Assembly (NCBI RefSeq): GCF_036194065.1
Contig: NZ_CP108095.1
Location: 3,100,001-3,164,000 of the forward strand
DNA length: 64,000 nt
Reading direction: 5' to 3'
Source: Streptomyces sp. NBC_00239
Lineage (GTDB): Bacteria > Actinomycetota > Actinomycetes > Streptomycetales > Streptomycetaceae
Shown here: positions 40,866-49,885 of the stretch, in pieces
Numbering within the stretch: the first letter of the stretch is position 1
Layout: every line of letters begins with the position of its first letter
Position numbers and translations under genes: made by a program
Notes under the pieces: model-generated
What the model was told of the DNA's origin: nothing
Databases searched by the model: none
The model's input: only the letters and a program-made list of their open reading frames with translations

Positions 40866-42491
40866 TCAGCCGACCTTGATCTGGTCGTAGACGGGGACGC
40901 TGAACTGGTTCAGGGCGACGCTCGAGAGCCGCTCGGCGTAGCCGGCGCTGCCGTTCTGGTACCAGAGCGGGATGGACGGCATCTGCGCCGCGAGGACCTT
41001 CTCCGCGTCCTGGAACTTGGCGACCGCCTTGGCCGTGTCCGTCTCGCGGTTGGCCTCGTCGACGAGCTTGTCGAAGTCCTTGTTGCTGAACTTCCCGTAG
41101 TTGGAGGAGGCGCCGGTGTAGTAGAGCGGCTCCAGGAAGTTCTGGATCAGCGGGTAGTCGCCCTGCCAGCCGGAGCGGAACGGGCCGGTCAGCTTGTACG
41201 AGCTCTGCTGGTTGCGGTAGTCCGCGAAGGTGCCGACCGGGTTGACGGTGCACACCGCGCCCTTGCCGAGGGCGTTGTTGATGCTGTTGCAGACGGCGTC
41301 CATCCACTCGCGGTGCGAGCCGGTGTCCACGTTCGAGGTGAGGGTCATCTTGCCGCCGGGCAGGCCGCCCCCGTCCTCGATGAGCTTCTTGGCGGCCGCC
41401 GGGTCGAAGGTGCACAGCTCGCCGCAGACGTCCTTGTAGCCGCCCTTCTCGCCGAGGGCCGTGGAGGTCCAGTCCTTGGCGGGGCTGCGGGTGCCCTGGA
41501 AGATCTGCTTGGTGATCTCCTCGCGGTTGATGGCGCGGGAGATGCCCTGACGGACCTTCTCCATGCCGGCCTTGCCCCAGGCCGGGTCGTACAGCGGGAA
41601 GGTGAGGGTCTGGATGATCAGCGCGGGCTGGTTGATGTACCGGTCGCCGAGGTCGCTCTTGACGTTCTTCAGCTGCTGCGCCGGGACGTCGTCGACGAGG
41701 TCGAGGTTGCCGGCGATCAGGTCGGTGTAGGCGGTGTTGTTGTCGGTGTAGACCTTGAGGTCCACGCCGCCGTTCTGCGCCTTGTCCGGGCCGGTGTACT
41801 CCTCCCACTTGCGCAGCTTCATCCCGGTGCCCTTGGTGTACGAGTCCACCGTGTACGGGCCGTTGCCCACGGGCTTGTTGAGCCAGCCGGCGTGGTCGGT
41901 GAAGAAGGCCTTGGGGAGCGGGGAGAACGCCTGGTAGCCCAGGGTGTCGGGCCAGGTGGAGAACTTCTCCTTGAGCGCGACGGTGAAGGTCTTGGGGTCC
42001 TTGACCACCAGGCCCTTCATCGTCTTGGTCTTGGGGTCGCCGGACTCCGGGTGCAGGTCCTCGTAGCCGACGATGTCGGAGAAGAACGGCGAGTTGTTCT
42101 GCTTGCTGCGGACGTCCGCGCCGTAGTTCCACGCGTCGACGAAGGACTGGGCGGTGACCGGCTCGCCGTTGCTGAACTTCCACCCGTCCTTCAGGGTGAC
42201 CGTGAAGTTCTGCTGGTCGGTGGTCTCGATCTTCTCCGCGACCATGTCCTGGGCCGCGCCGGTCTTCGGGTCGTAGCGCTTGAGCCCCCGGAACAGCATG
42301 TCGAGGACCTTGCCGCCCTGGACCTCGTTGGTGTTGGCCGGCTCCAGCGGGTTCTGCGGGTCACCCCAGGAAGAGCTCACGATCCCGGCGCCCTCACCTC
42401 CGCCGCTGTCGCTTCCGCCGCCGCAGGCCGTCGCACCGAGGGCGACGGCCACCGCACATGCGGCCCACTTGGCGTGGGTGGCTCCGCGCAT
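40866..42491 (-). CDS. peptide ABC transporter substrate-binding lipoprotein, operon 1
   Basis: A 541-residue SBP_bac_5 lipoprotein. The signal peptide (HAKWAACAVAVALGATAC) ends in a lipobox at Cys22, followed by a Gly/Ser linker. The binding-protein fold is shown by LKRYDPKTGAAQDMVAEKIE, KFSNGEPVTAQSFVDAW and PVGNGPYTVDSYTKGTGM. The ATG at 42491 is chosen because GAGGAGG lies just upstream, inside a longer frame from 42506. It captures peptides outside the membrane for operon 1. Streptomyces BldKB is a relative, but whether this operon is bldK cannot be told here. Confidence 0.9.
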   Translation of the reverse strand: MRGATHAKWAACAVAVALGATACGGGSDSGGGEGAGIVSSSWGDPQNPLEPANTNEVQGGKVLDMLFRGLKRYDPKTGAAQDMVAEKIETTDQQNFTVTLKDGWKFSNGEPVTAQSFVDAWNYGADVRSKQNNSPFFSDIVGYEDLHPESGDPKTKTMKGLVVKDPKTFTVALKEKFSTWPDTLGYQAFSPLPKAFFTDHAGWLNKPVGNGPYTVDSYTKGTGMKLRKWEEYTGPDKAQNGGVDLKVYTDNNTAYTDLIAGNLDLVDDVPAQQLKNVKSDLGDRYINQPALIIQTLTFPLYDPAWGKAGMEKVRQGISRAINREEITKQIFQGTRSPAKDWTSTALGEKGGYKDVCGELCTFDPAAAKKLIEDGGGLPGGKMTLTSNVDTGSHREWMDAVCNSINNALGKGAVCTVNPVGTFADYRNQQSSYKLTGPFRSGWQGDYPLIQNFLEPLYYTGASSNYGKFSNKDFDKLVDEANRETDTAKAVAKFQDAEKVLAAQMPSIPLWYQNGSAGYAERLSSVALNQFSVPVYDQIKVG

Positions 42492-42611
42492 GGAGTGCCT
42501 CCTCATTGGCTCCCGAGTCGTTCTTCTTCTCGCTCAGGAGCCAATGTCACCCCGGAAGATGACGATCCACATGTCGTGCAGGGCCGAACGGGCCAGGGTG
42601 TCACCCGATTG

Positions 42612-43535
42612 TCAGCACAGGGTGGCCTCCCAGGTGTCCACCGCGTAATGGAGGTGCATGCCGTGCGCCTCGTACAGGGCGAGCGCCCCGGTTTCGTTGA
42701 GCGTGTCGACGCCCAGCCCCAGGGTGTCCCGGCCGCGGGCGGCGTACACCCCGAAGGCGTGCCGCAGCAGGTGGCTGGCGATGCCACGGCCGCGCAGCTC
42801 CTTGCGGACCCCCAGATTGCGCACCCAGCCCATCGCGGCCCGGTCGTCGCGGGACAGCATGACGGCGGCGTCGCCGTGGCCGGCCAGGGACGCGATCCAG
42901 ACCAGGGACCAGTCGAGGTGCACGGCGTCGAGGTCGTCGAGCCACTGCCGGTAGCTGCGCGGGGTGTGGTCGAAGTGCTCGGCGAAGGTCTCCTCGACCA
43001 GGGCGTGCGCCCGCTGCCGGTCCTCCTCGGCCCGGCAGTCCCGCAGGGTCAGGCCCGGCGGCGGTACGGGCAGCGGGTCTGCGGCCGGGGACAGCGGGCG
43101 GGCCATCACCTGGTGGCGGCGCACCCGGCGCCAGCCGCGGGCGGTCAGCCGGCGGGTCTCGAAGGTGGGCGCGGTGTTGAGGTTGAGGTGGAGCACGGCC
43201 AGGGCGGCGCCGTCCGCGCGGGCCCGTTCCCGGGCGCGGGCCTCCACGAGGGCGAGCAGCCGCTCCCCCGCGTCCTGGTGGGCGGGCAGCACGTAGTGGT
43301 CGGTGTCGATCCTGCCGGGCTCGCCGTCGCACCACAGGGCGGCGTACGCGACGAGCCGGCCGCCCTCGAAGGCGAGCCAGGAGTCGCGGGCGAGGTCCAT
43401 CTCGGGGTGCCGCAGATCGGCCTCGACCTCGTGGAGGTCGGTCTCGGGCCGGCCGATCTCGATCAGGTCCACGGCGTTGAGGAGGGCGCAGATGTCGGCG
43501 GCGTCGCCTGGCCCAGCGGGCCGTACGGTCAGCAT
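42612..43535 (-). CDS. two-domain GNAT acetyltransferase
   Basis: A 307-residue protein with two GNAT-like halves. The first (1-150) has a degenerate acetyl-CoA loop (LPAHQDAGERLLALVEARAR). The second (155-307) has a clear one in LGVRKELRGRGIASHLLR and the closing motif LNETGALALYEAHGMHL. Mycothiol synthase MshD has a similar tandem layout, but this sequence lacks other features I would need for that call. Substrate unknown. It lies between the two peptide transporter operons on the same strand. A CAGAGT box six bases before the ATG hints at a leaderless transcript. Confidence 0.82.
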   Translation of the reverse strand: MLTVRPAGPGDAADICALLNAVDLIEIGRPETDLHEVEADLRHPEMDLARDSWLAFEGGRLVAYAALWCDGEPGRIDTDHYVLPAHQDAGERLLALVEARARERARADGAALAVLHLNLNTAPTFETRRLTARGWRRVRRHQVMARPLSPAADPLPVPPPGLTLRDCRAEEDRQRAHALVEETFAEHFDHTPRSYRQWLDDLDAVHLDWSLVWIASLAGHGDAAVMLSRDDRAAMGWVRNLGVRKELRGRGIASHLLRHAFGVYAARGRDTLGLGVDTLNETGALALYEAHGMHLHYAVDTWEATLC

Positions 43536-43641
43536 CCGACCACTCTGGTGCCGGCGGCCCGTCCCCGGCAAAGCCTTTTCGCCCGGCCCCGTTCGCCCGG
43601 GGCGATGTCACCCGAGCCGTTGCGCCCAGGCCCCCCGTACA

Positions 43642-43689
43642 CGCCGGAGGGCGCCCGGTCCGCGGCTGCGGTCCGGACGCCCTCGGCGT
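43642..43689 (-). terminator. terminator hairpin after peptide ABC operon 2
   Basis: A long, nearly perfect GC stem of about 23 bases per arm with a short loop, just downstream of the stop at 43703. Confidence 0.65.
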
Positions 43690-43702
43690 CACGCGGTGGG
43701 GA

Positions 43703-44743
43703 TCAGGCCGGCAGGACGGCCCGCTCCTCGGCGAAGTGGCAGGCCGACTCGTGGGCGGCCGGCGAGTCCGAGCCCTGGAAGCGCTCGGGGATCGCGAGCA
43801 GCGGCATCTCGGTCGCGCACTTCTCCTCCGCCTTCCAGCAGCGGGTGCGGAAGCGGCAGCCGGACGGCGGGTTCGCCGGCGAGGGGACGTCGCCGGTGAG
43901 GATGATCCGGTCGCGGCCCTCGCGGGCAGCCGGGTCCGGCACCGGGACGGCCGACAGCAGCGCCTGCGTGTACGGGTGCGTCGGGTGCTCGTAGATCTCC
44001 GCGTCGGTGCCGATCTCGGCCATCTTGCCGAGGTACATGACGCCCACGCGGTCCGAGATGTGCCGGACGATCGACAGGTCGTGCGCGATGAAGATGTAGG
44101 AGAGGTTGAACTCCTCCTGCAGCTTCTCCATCAGGTTGATGACCTGCGCCTGGACGGAGACGTCCAGGGCCGAGACCGGCTCGTCGCAGATGATGATCTC
44201 CGGGTTGAGCGCGAGGCCGCGGGCGATGCCGATGCGCTGGCGCTGACCGCCGGAGAACTGGTGCGGGTACCGGTTGATGTACTCCGGGTTCAGGCCCACG
44301 ACGTCCAGGAGTTCCTGGACCTTGCGGCGCCGGTCGCCCTTGGGAGCCACCTCGGGGTGGATCTCGTACGTCTCGCCGATGATGTCGCCCACCGTCATGC
44401 GGGGGTTCAGCGAGGTGTACGGGTCCTGGAACACCATCTGGATGTTGCGGCGGACGGCCTTCAGCGCGCGCCCGGACAGCTTGGTGATGTCCTGGCCCTT
44501 GTAGAAGACCTCGCCGGCGGTCGCCCGCTCCAGGTTCATCAGCAGCTTGGCGACGGTGGACTTGCCACAGCCGGACTCGCCGACGATGCCCAGGGTCTCG
44601 CCCTGGTAGAGGTCGAAGGACACGCCGTCGACGGCCTTGACCGCGCCGACCTGCTTCTTGAACAGGATGCCCTGGGTCAGCGGGAAGTGCTTGACCAGGT
44701 TGCGCACCTGGAGGATCGGCTCGCCCTTGTTCAGGTCAGCCAT
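43703..44743 (-). CDS. peptide ABC transporter ATP-binding protein (DppF/OppF type), operon 2
   Basis: A 346-residue ATPase, very similar to the operon 1 copy over most of its length ([40 protein letters not shown]). It differs mainly in the C-terminal tail and in the switch from VADEP to ICDEP. The start overlaps the DppD-type gene by eight bases, the same overlap as in operon 1, evidence of a common origin. Confidence 0.9.
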   Translation of the reverse strand: MADLNKGEPILQVRNLVKHFPLTQGILFKKQVGAVKAVDGVSFDLYQGETLGIVGESGCGKSTVAKLLMNLERATAGEVFYKGQDITKLSGRALKAVRRNIQMVFQDPYTSLNPRMTVGDIIGETYEIHPEVAPKGDRRRKVQELLDVVGLNPEYINRYPHQFSGGQRQRIGIARGLALNPEIIICDEPVSALDVSVQAQVINLMEKLQEEFNLSYIFIAHDLSIVRHISDRVGVMYLGKMAEIGTDAEIYEHPTHPYTQALLSAVPVPDPAAREGRDRIILTGDVPSPANPPSGCRFRTRCWKAEEKCATEMPLLAIPERFQGSDSPAAHESACHFAEERAVLPA

Positions 44744-45794
44744 GGATCGTCTCCTTCCAGAAGTGGCAGGCGCTCTTGCGGCCCGGCAGCTCGCCGCCGT
44801 CCCGCTCGGTCACCGCGTGCAGCACCGGAATCTCGGTGCTGCAGATGTCCTGCGCCGCGGTGCAGCGCGGGTTGAACGCGCAACCGGACGGCATGCGCAG
44901 GAGGTTGGGCGGCAGGCCCTTGATCGCGAAGAGGTCCTGGCCCTTCTGGTCCAGACGCGGGATCGACGCCAGCAGACCCTTGGTGTACGGGTGCGCGGGG
45001 CGCTTGTAGATCTCGTGGACCGGGGCGGTCTCGACGATCCGGCCGGCGTACATGACCGCGATCTTGTCCGCGACGTCGGCGACGACGCCGAGGTCGTGGG
45101 TGATCAGGATCAGACCCATGTTCATCTCGCGCTGGAGCTCCGCGAGCAGGTCCATGACCTGGGCCTGGACCGTCACGTCGAGAGCCGTGGTGGGCTCGTC
45201 GGCGATGATCAGGTCCGGCTCGAGGGCCATCGCCATGGCGATCATGATGCGCTGGCGCATACCGCCGGAGAAGTGGTGCGGGTAGTCGTCCACGCGCGCC
45301 TTGGCGGCGGGGATCTTCACCCGGTCCATCAGCTCGATGGCCTTGAGCTTGGCGTCCTTCTTGGACATGCCCTGGTGCACGCGGAACATCTCGCCGAGCT
45401 GGTAGCCGACGGTGAGCACCGGGTTGAGGGAGGACAGCGCGTCCTGGAAGATCATCGCGATCTTCTGGCCGCGGATCTGCCGCCGCTCCTCGTTGCTCAT
45501 CTTCAGCATGTCCTGGCCGCGGAAGAGGATCTCGCCCTGCGGGATCTTGCCGGGAGGCATGTCGAGGATGCCCATGATCGCCTGCGCGGTCACGGACTTG
45601 CCGGAGCCGGACTCGCCGAGGACGGCGAGGGTCTCGCCGGCGGCGACGCTGTAGTTGACTCCGTTGACGGCCTTGGCCACGCCGTCACGGGTGTGGAACT
45701 CCACGTGCAGGTCGCGGACTTCGAGGAGCGGGCCCTCGGAGTCGTTGCCGTCACGGGGGGACGGGACCGTCGCGGTCTTGTCGATGGTGGTCAC
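44736..45794 (-). CDS. peptide ABC transporter ATP-binding protein (DppD/OppD type), operon 2
   Basis: A 352-residue ATPase with Walker A GESGSGKSV, signature FSGGMRQRIM, Walker B IADEPTTALD and the cysteine block [15 protein letters not shown]. An extra 25-residue N-terminus (VTTIDKTATVPSPRDGND) is absent from the operon 1 copy. The GTG start at 45794 has GGAGGG upstream. The longer frame to 45950 overlaps the permease gene and is rejected. Confidence 0.9.
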   Translation of the reverse strand: MTTIDKTATVPSPRDGNDSEGPLLEVRDLHVEFHTRDGVAKAVNGVNYSVAAGETLAVLGESGSGKSVTAQAIMGILDMPPGKIPQGEILFRGQDMLKMSNEERRQIRGQKIAMIFQDALSSLNPVLTVGYQLGEMFRVHQGMSKKDAKLKAIELMDRVKIPAAKARVDDYPHHFSGGMRQRIMIAMAMALEPDLIIADEPTTALDVTVQAQVMDLLAELQREMNMGLILITHDLGVVADVADKIAVMYAGRIVETAPVHEIYKRPAHPYTKGLLASIPRLDQKGQDLFAIKGLPPNLLRMPSGCAFNPRCTAAQDICSTEIPVLHAVTERDGGELPGRKSACHFWKETIHG

Positions 45795-45804
45795 GTTCGC
45801 CCTC

Positions 45805-46746
45805 CTAGCGCATCTTCGGGTCGAGGGCGTTGCGGACCGCTTCGCCGAGCATGATGAAGGCCAGCACGGTGATGCTGAGCATGATCGACGGGTACAGCAG
45901 GATGTGCTGGGCCACGCGGATCTGGGAGGCGCCGGCGGAGATGTCGACACCCCACGAGACGGTCGGGGAGGCCAGGCCCAGGCCGAGGTAGGACAGGGTG
46001 GCCTCGGCGCCGATGTAGCCGCCGAGCGAGATGGTCGCGACGACGATCACGGGGGCCATGGCGTTCGGCAGGATGTGCCGGAACATGATCCGGATGGTGC
46101 TCGCACCGAGCGCCTGGGCGGCGTGCACGTAGTCGGACGCCTTGACGGTGATCACGGCGCCGCGCATGACGCGGGTGATCTGGGTCCAGCCGAGGAAGGC
46201 CAGCGCGAAGACCACGGTCCACACGGTCCGGTCGGTGAAGGCCTGGAGGACGACCATCGAACCGAGCAGGAACGGGATGCCGAAGAAGATGTCGGTGACG
46301 CGGGACAGCACCGCGTCGACCACACCGCCGAAGTAGCCGGCGATCATGCCGACGATCGAACCGGTGACGGTGACGATCAGGGTGACGGTCACACCGACGA
46401 TGATCGAGGCACGGGTGCCGTAGATCAGGCGGGCGTAGACGCTGCGGCCCTGGCCGTCGTAGCCGAGCCACTCGGGCGAACCGATGCTGCCCAGCTCGGG
46501 CTTGCTCAGGAAGTGCTTGACCAGGTCGCCCGTGGTCGGGGAGGCGCTGGTGAACCAGCTCGGGAACACCGAGATGAGCAGCAGCAGGACGATCAGCGCC
46601 GCGGATATGACGAAGTACGGGTTGCGGCGCAGGTCCACCCACGCGTCGCCCCACAGGCTGCGGGCCTTCTCGGCCTTCTGCGGCGGGACGGCGACGGGCA
46701 CGACCTCGGTGGCGGTCTTGTCCGCGGTCTTGGTGATGTCAGGCAT
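45805..46746 (-). CDS. peptide ABC transporter permease (DppC type), operon 2
   Basis: A 313-residue permease with the DppC layout: first helix FVISAALIVLLLLISVF, EAA loop YVHAAQALGASTIRIMFRHI, end MLGEAVRNALDPKMR. The ATG at 46746 overlaps the DppB-type gene by eight bases. A conserved RSLWGDAWVDLRRNP phrase before the first helix is shared with operon 1 (RSLWSDAWHQLRRNP). Confidence 0.9.
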   Translation of the reverse strand: MPDITKTADKTATEVVPVAVPPQKAEKARSLWGDAWVDLRRNPYFVISAALIVLLLLISVFPSWFTSASPTTGDLVKHFLSKPELGSIGSPEWLGYDGQGRSVYARLIYGTRASIIVGVTVTLIVTVTGSIVGMIAGYFGGVVDAVLSRVTDIFFGIPFLLGSMVVLQAFTDRTVWTVVFALAFLGWTQITRVMRGAVITVKASDYVHAAQALGASTIRIMFRHILPNAMAPVIVVATISLGGYIGAEATLSYLGLGLASPTVSWGVDISAGASQIRVAQHILLYPSIMLSITVLAFIMLGEAVRNALDPKMR

Positions 46747-47671
46747 AACGGATCCTCGGGTCCAGGACCGCGTAAAGGAGGTCGACGAGAAGGCTGGCGA
46801 TGAGGTAGACGACAACCAGGACCGTGACGATGCCGACCACGGTCAGGCCCTCACGACGGACGATCGAGTCGTAGATCAGACCGCCGACGCCCTTGACGTT
46901 GAACATGCCTTCGGTGACGACCGCGCCGCCCATGAGGGCGCCGATGTCGGTTCCGAGGAAGGTCACGACGGGGATCAGCGAGTTGCGCATGAGGTGCACA
47001 CCGACGACACGGCGCTTGGGCAGGCCCTTGGCGACGGCGGTGCGGATGTAGTCGGCGCGGAGGTTCTCGGCGAGCGACGTGCGCGTCAGCCGGGCCACGT
47101 ATGCGAGGGACAGCGCACCCAACACAATGGCCGGCGCGAGCAGCTCGCCCCAGGTCTCGTCCTGTCCGACGTTCGGCTCGATCCAGCCGAGCTGGAAGGC
47201 GAAGACGGTCTTGATGATGAAGCCGAGCACGAAGACCGGGACCGAGATCACCAGCAGCGTGAAGATCAGGACCAGGTTGTCGGCAAGGCGACCGGCCTTG
47301 AGGCCGGCGACGACGCCGAGGCCGAGGCCCAGGACCATCTCGATGAGGAACGCCAGCATCGCGAGCCGGAAGGTGACCGGGAACGCGGCCCCGATGACCT
47401 CGGTGATCTCCCGTCCACTTCGGATCTGCTCACCGAAGTTGAAGTGGAAGATGATGTTCGAGATGTAGTTCCAGTACTGCTGAAGAATCGGCTGGTCCAG
47501 CCCGTACTCGTGCCGGAGTCTGGCAAGAGTGGCCGGATCTGTGCCCTTGTCCCCGAACAGGCCCGCCACGGGGTCACCGGGCAGGGAATACACCATCAGG
47601 AAGATGAGCAGGGTCGTCCCGAAGAAGACCGGGATCATCTGGAGCAGTCGTCGTGCGACATAGCGCCCCAT
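46739..47671 (-). CDS. peptide ABC transporter permease (DppB type), operon 2
   Basis: A 310-residue permease starting MGRYVARRLLQMIPVFFGTT and ending VDLLYAVLDPRIRYA, the same ends as the operon 1 copy. The EAA-type loop is RTAVAKGLPKRRVVGVHLMR. The ATG at 47671 is chosen by alignment with the paralogue; the open frame upstream covers the hairpin region. Confidence 0.9.
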   Translation of the reverse strand: MGRYVARRLLQMIPVFFGTTLLIFLMVYSLPGDPVAGLFGDKGTDPATLARLRHEYGLDQPILQQYWNYISNIIFHFNFGEQIRSGREITEVIGAAFPVTFRLAMLAFLIEMVLGLGLGVVAGLKAGRLADNLVLIFTLLVISVPVFVLGFIIKTVFAFQLGWIEPNVGQDETWGELLAPAIVLGALSLAYVARLTRTSLAENLRADYIRTAVAKGLPKRRVVGVHLMRNSLIPVVTFLGTDIGALMGGAVVTEGMFNVKGVGGLIYDSIVRREGLTVVGIVTVLVVVYLIASLLVDLLYAVLDPRIRYA

Positions 47672-47708
47672 CGTGCCTCCGTTTAAGAATGCGGCAGGAG
47701 CCGGGACA

Positions 47709-47817
47709 GGCCCTTCCGCGGCATCCGCGCCGGGATTCGGCGCACGGACACCGTGGAAGGGCCCCCGGTCACTGCGTAAAGGCCGGGTGCGGGCCGACTC
47801 CCCGTCGGCCCACACCC
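47709..47817 (-). terminator. two stem-loops between binding-protein and permease genes, operon 2
   Basis: GGCCCTTCCGCGG at 47709-47721 pairs with 47751-47763 (one mismatch), and 47785-47798 pairs with 47804-47817 (14 bases, one mismatch). They sit in the same position as the hairpin of operon 1 and probably set the binding protein to permease ratio. Confidence 0.6.
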
Positions 47818-47839
47818 GTACATCGGACTACGTCAGTGA

Positions 47840-49474
47840 CTACTTCTTGACCTCGACGCCTTCGAGGATCGGGTCGCCGTCCTGCGCGTACTTGACGCCG
47901 GAGACCTTCTCGGAGAAGCCGGCGTTGACCTTGTAGTACCAGAGCGGGATGGAAGGCATGTAGTTGACCAGGTCCTTCTCCACCGCCTGGTACTCCTTCA
48001 CGGACTCGTCGAGCGACGCGGCCGTGTCGGCCTTGTCGATCTTCGCGTCGAGACCCTTGTCGGAGAAGTCGCCCTGGTTGCCCGCCGCGCCGGTCTTGAA
48101 CAGGTCACGGACGAAGTTGGCGTTGACCGGGTAGTCGAGGACCCAGCCGGAGCGGTAGATCGACTTGACCTGCTTCGACTTACGGGCCTGGAGGTCGGCC
48201 TGGAAGTCGGCCTTGGCGTCGCCCACGCACTTCACGCCGGTGGACTGGGTGATGCTGTTGCAGACAGCCTCGACCCATTCCTTGTGGCCACCGTCGGAGT
48301 TGAACTGGATGGAGATGGCGCCGCCGGGAACGCCACCACCCTCGGCGATGAGCGCCTTGGCCTTGGCGGCGTCGAACTTCGTGACGTCACCGGCGGCGTT
48401 CGGCTGGAAGCCGAGGACACCCTTGGCGACCCAGCCGGTGGCGGGCTCGCGGGTGCCCTGGAGCACCGTCTTGGTGATGGTGTCGCGGTCGATCGCCATG
48501 GACAGACCCTGGATGACCTTCGGGTTGACCTTCTTGGCCTTCCACTGCGGCGCGTAGAACGCGATCGCGAGGGTCTGCACGGCCGAGTACGCCTGGTCCA
48601 CGGCGCGGTCGCCGAGGTCCTGGCGGTAGACCGGGAGGTCCTTCGGGGCAAGCTGACGCAGGACGTCGACGTTGCCGGACTTCAGGTCCTCGTAGGCGGT
48701 CTCGAGGGTGGTGTAGTTCTTGAAGATCACACCACCGTTCTTGGCCTTGTTGTCGCCCTTGTAGCCGTCGAAGCGGACGATCTCGATCTGCTTCTTGTGC
48801 TCCCACGACTTGAACTTGTAGGGGCCGTTGCCGACCGGCTTCTCGCCGGCGGCCTTCGGGTTCGCGTAGAACGACTCCGGCAGCGGGGAGAAGACCTCGT
48901 AGCCGAGCTTGTACGCGAAGTACGGGATGGCCGTGGTGAGCTCGATGGTGAAGGTGCTCTCGTCGAGGACCTTCAGGCCGTCCAGCTTGTCCGAGGTGGG
49001 CTTGGCGCCCTCCTTCTCGGGGTGGACCTTCTCGAAGCCCTTGATGTCCGAGAACCAGGAGGCGTTGCCCTGGTTGTTCGTGATGGTCGCGGCCCAGTTC
49101 CACGCCTTGACGTAGGACTCGGCGGTCACCGGGGTGCCGTCGTGGAACGTCCAGCCCTTCTTGAGCTTGACGGTCCAGAGCTTGCTGTCCTTGGTGTCCA
49201 CCGACTCGGCGTTGACCATGGTCAGCTTGCCGTCTTCGGTGTAGTCGACCAGCTGCGAGAAGAGCCCGCTCAGGACGATCGAACCGTTCGACTCCATCGT
49301 GTCGGCCGGCTGGAGAAGCTTCTCCGGCTCACCCGTCTCGATGGAGAAGATGCCGTTCGGGTCGACAGCGCCCTTGCTGTCAGAGGCCTTGTCGTCCCCC
49401 CCGCCACAAGCGGTTGCTGCCAGGGCGACGACGATCGCGCCCGCTACCCACTTGGCGCTCTTGGCACCGCGCAT
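47840..49474 (-). CDS. peptide ABC transporter substrate-binding lipoprotein, operon 2
   Basis: A 544-residue SBP_bac_5 lipoprotein. Signal peptide KWVAGAIVVALAATAC with lipid Cys near residue 22, then Gly/Asp/Lys linker. Binding-protein phrases are KKGWTFHDGTPVTAESYVKA, FEKVHPEKEG and KPVGNGPYKFKSWEHKKQ. The ATG at 49474 has GGAGG upstream; the open frame back to 49657 is leader DNA. It is the first gene of operon 2 and lies downstream of a less GC-rich leader. Only the overall fold and the N-terminus are clearly shared with the operon 1 binding protein; specificity probably differs. Confidence 0.9.
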   Translation of the reverse strand: MRGAKSAKWVAGAIVVALAATACGGGDDKASDSKGAVDPNGIFSIETGEPEKLLQPADTMESNGSIVLSGLFSQLVDYTEDGKLTMVNAESVDTKDSKLWTVKLKKGWTFHDGTPVTAESYVKAWNWAATITNNQGNASWFSDIKGFEKVHPEKEGAKPTSDKLDGLKVLDESTFTIELTTAIPYFAYKLGYEVFSPLPESFYANPKAAGEKPVGNGPYKFKSWEHKKQIEIVRFDGYKGDNKAKNGGVIFKNYTTLETAYEDLKSGNVDVLRQLAPKDLPVYRQDLGDRAVDQAYSAVQTLAIAFYAPQWKAKKVNPKVIQGLSMAIDRDTITKTVLQGTREPATGWVAKGVLGFQPNAAGDVTKFDAAKAKALIAEGGGVPGGAISIQFNSDGGHKEWVEAVCNSITQSTGVKCVGDAKADFQADLQARKSKQVKSIYRSGWVLDYPVNANFVRDLFKTGAAGNQGDFSDKGLDAKIDKADTAASLDESVKEYQAVEKDLVNYMPSIPLWYYKVNAGFSEKVSGVKYAQDGDPILEGVEVKK

Positions 49475-49818
49475 GGGTTTCCTCCTCATGAGTCCACTGT
49501 TCGACATGAAGGACCCGGACCGTCCGTCGACACCCCTGACGACGATTGGGACCGGTGTCCCGAGTGTGCTCGTGAGTCGGCGCTCCCCACAGCGCTTGAC
49601 CCATTGACCCGAGCTCGATGGAGCCATCCTGATTGACGCCCAGACCGTAAACCACACTTAAGTGGTCTCGTTTTCACAACATCAATCAGGGGCCGAAAAC
49701 CGAAATCCGGACATATGGAGCACAGACAGACACGCCCGAAACGGACGGTTAGCGCACCTTCCGGAGCGTGACGGTCGATAGTCGGACACCTGAACGCAAT
49801 AATCCGTTTGACAAAAGC
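49475..49818. other. leader and promoter region of peptide ABC operon 2
   Basis: A comparatively AT-rich gap of 344 bases. It contains the 10-base palindrome CACTTAAGTG (49655-49664) and TTGAC-like stretches, suggesting a regulated promoter with an untranslated leader of more than 100 bases. No gene is seen. Confidence 0.45.
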
Positions 49819-49863
49819 GAACAGCCCGCCTCCGCACGGTCTCCGTGCGGGGGCGGGCTGTTC
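49819..49863 (-). terminator. rho-independent terminator of typA
   Basis: Twenty-one-base arms (49819-49839 and 49843-49863, one G-T pair) with a three-base loop, followed on the minus strand by GCTTTTGT. It lies 22 bases after the typA stop. Confidence 0.85.
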
Positions 49864-49885
49864 GTCAGCTCAGGTGCGGTGCAGC

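Noticed and set aside
40788..43994. Plus-strand open frame of 1068 codons
   Set aside because: It is antisense to the first binding protein, the GNAT and a transporter ATPase, all clear homologues. Its composition (Val/Gly/Asp/Leu) is that of a shadow frame.
40866..49474. Naming either peptide operon bldK
   Set aside because: The order of subunits (binding protein first) differs from the bldKA-E order I recall, and sequence recall alone is not enough to decide.
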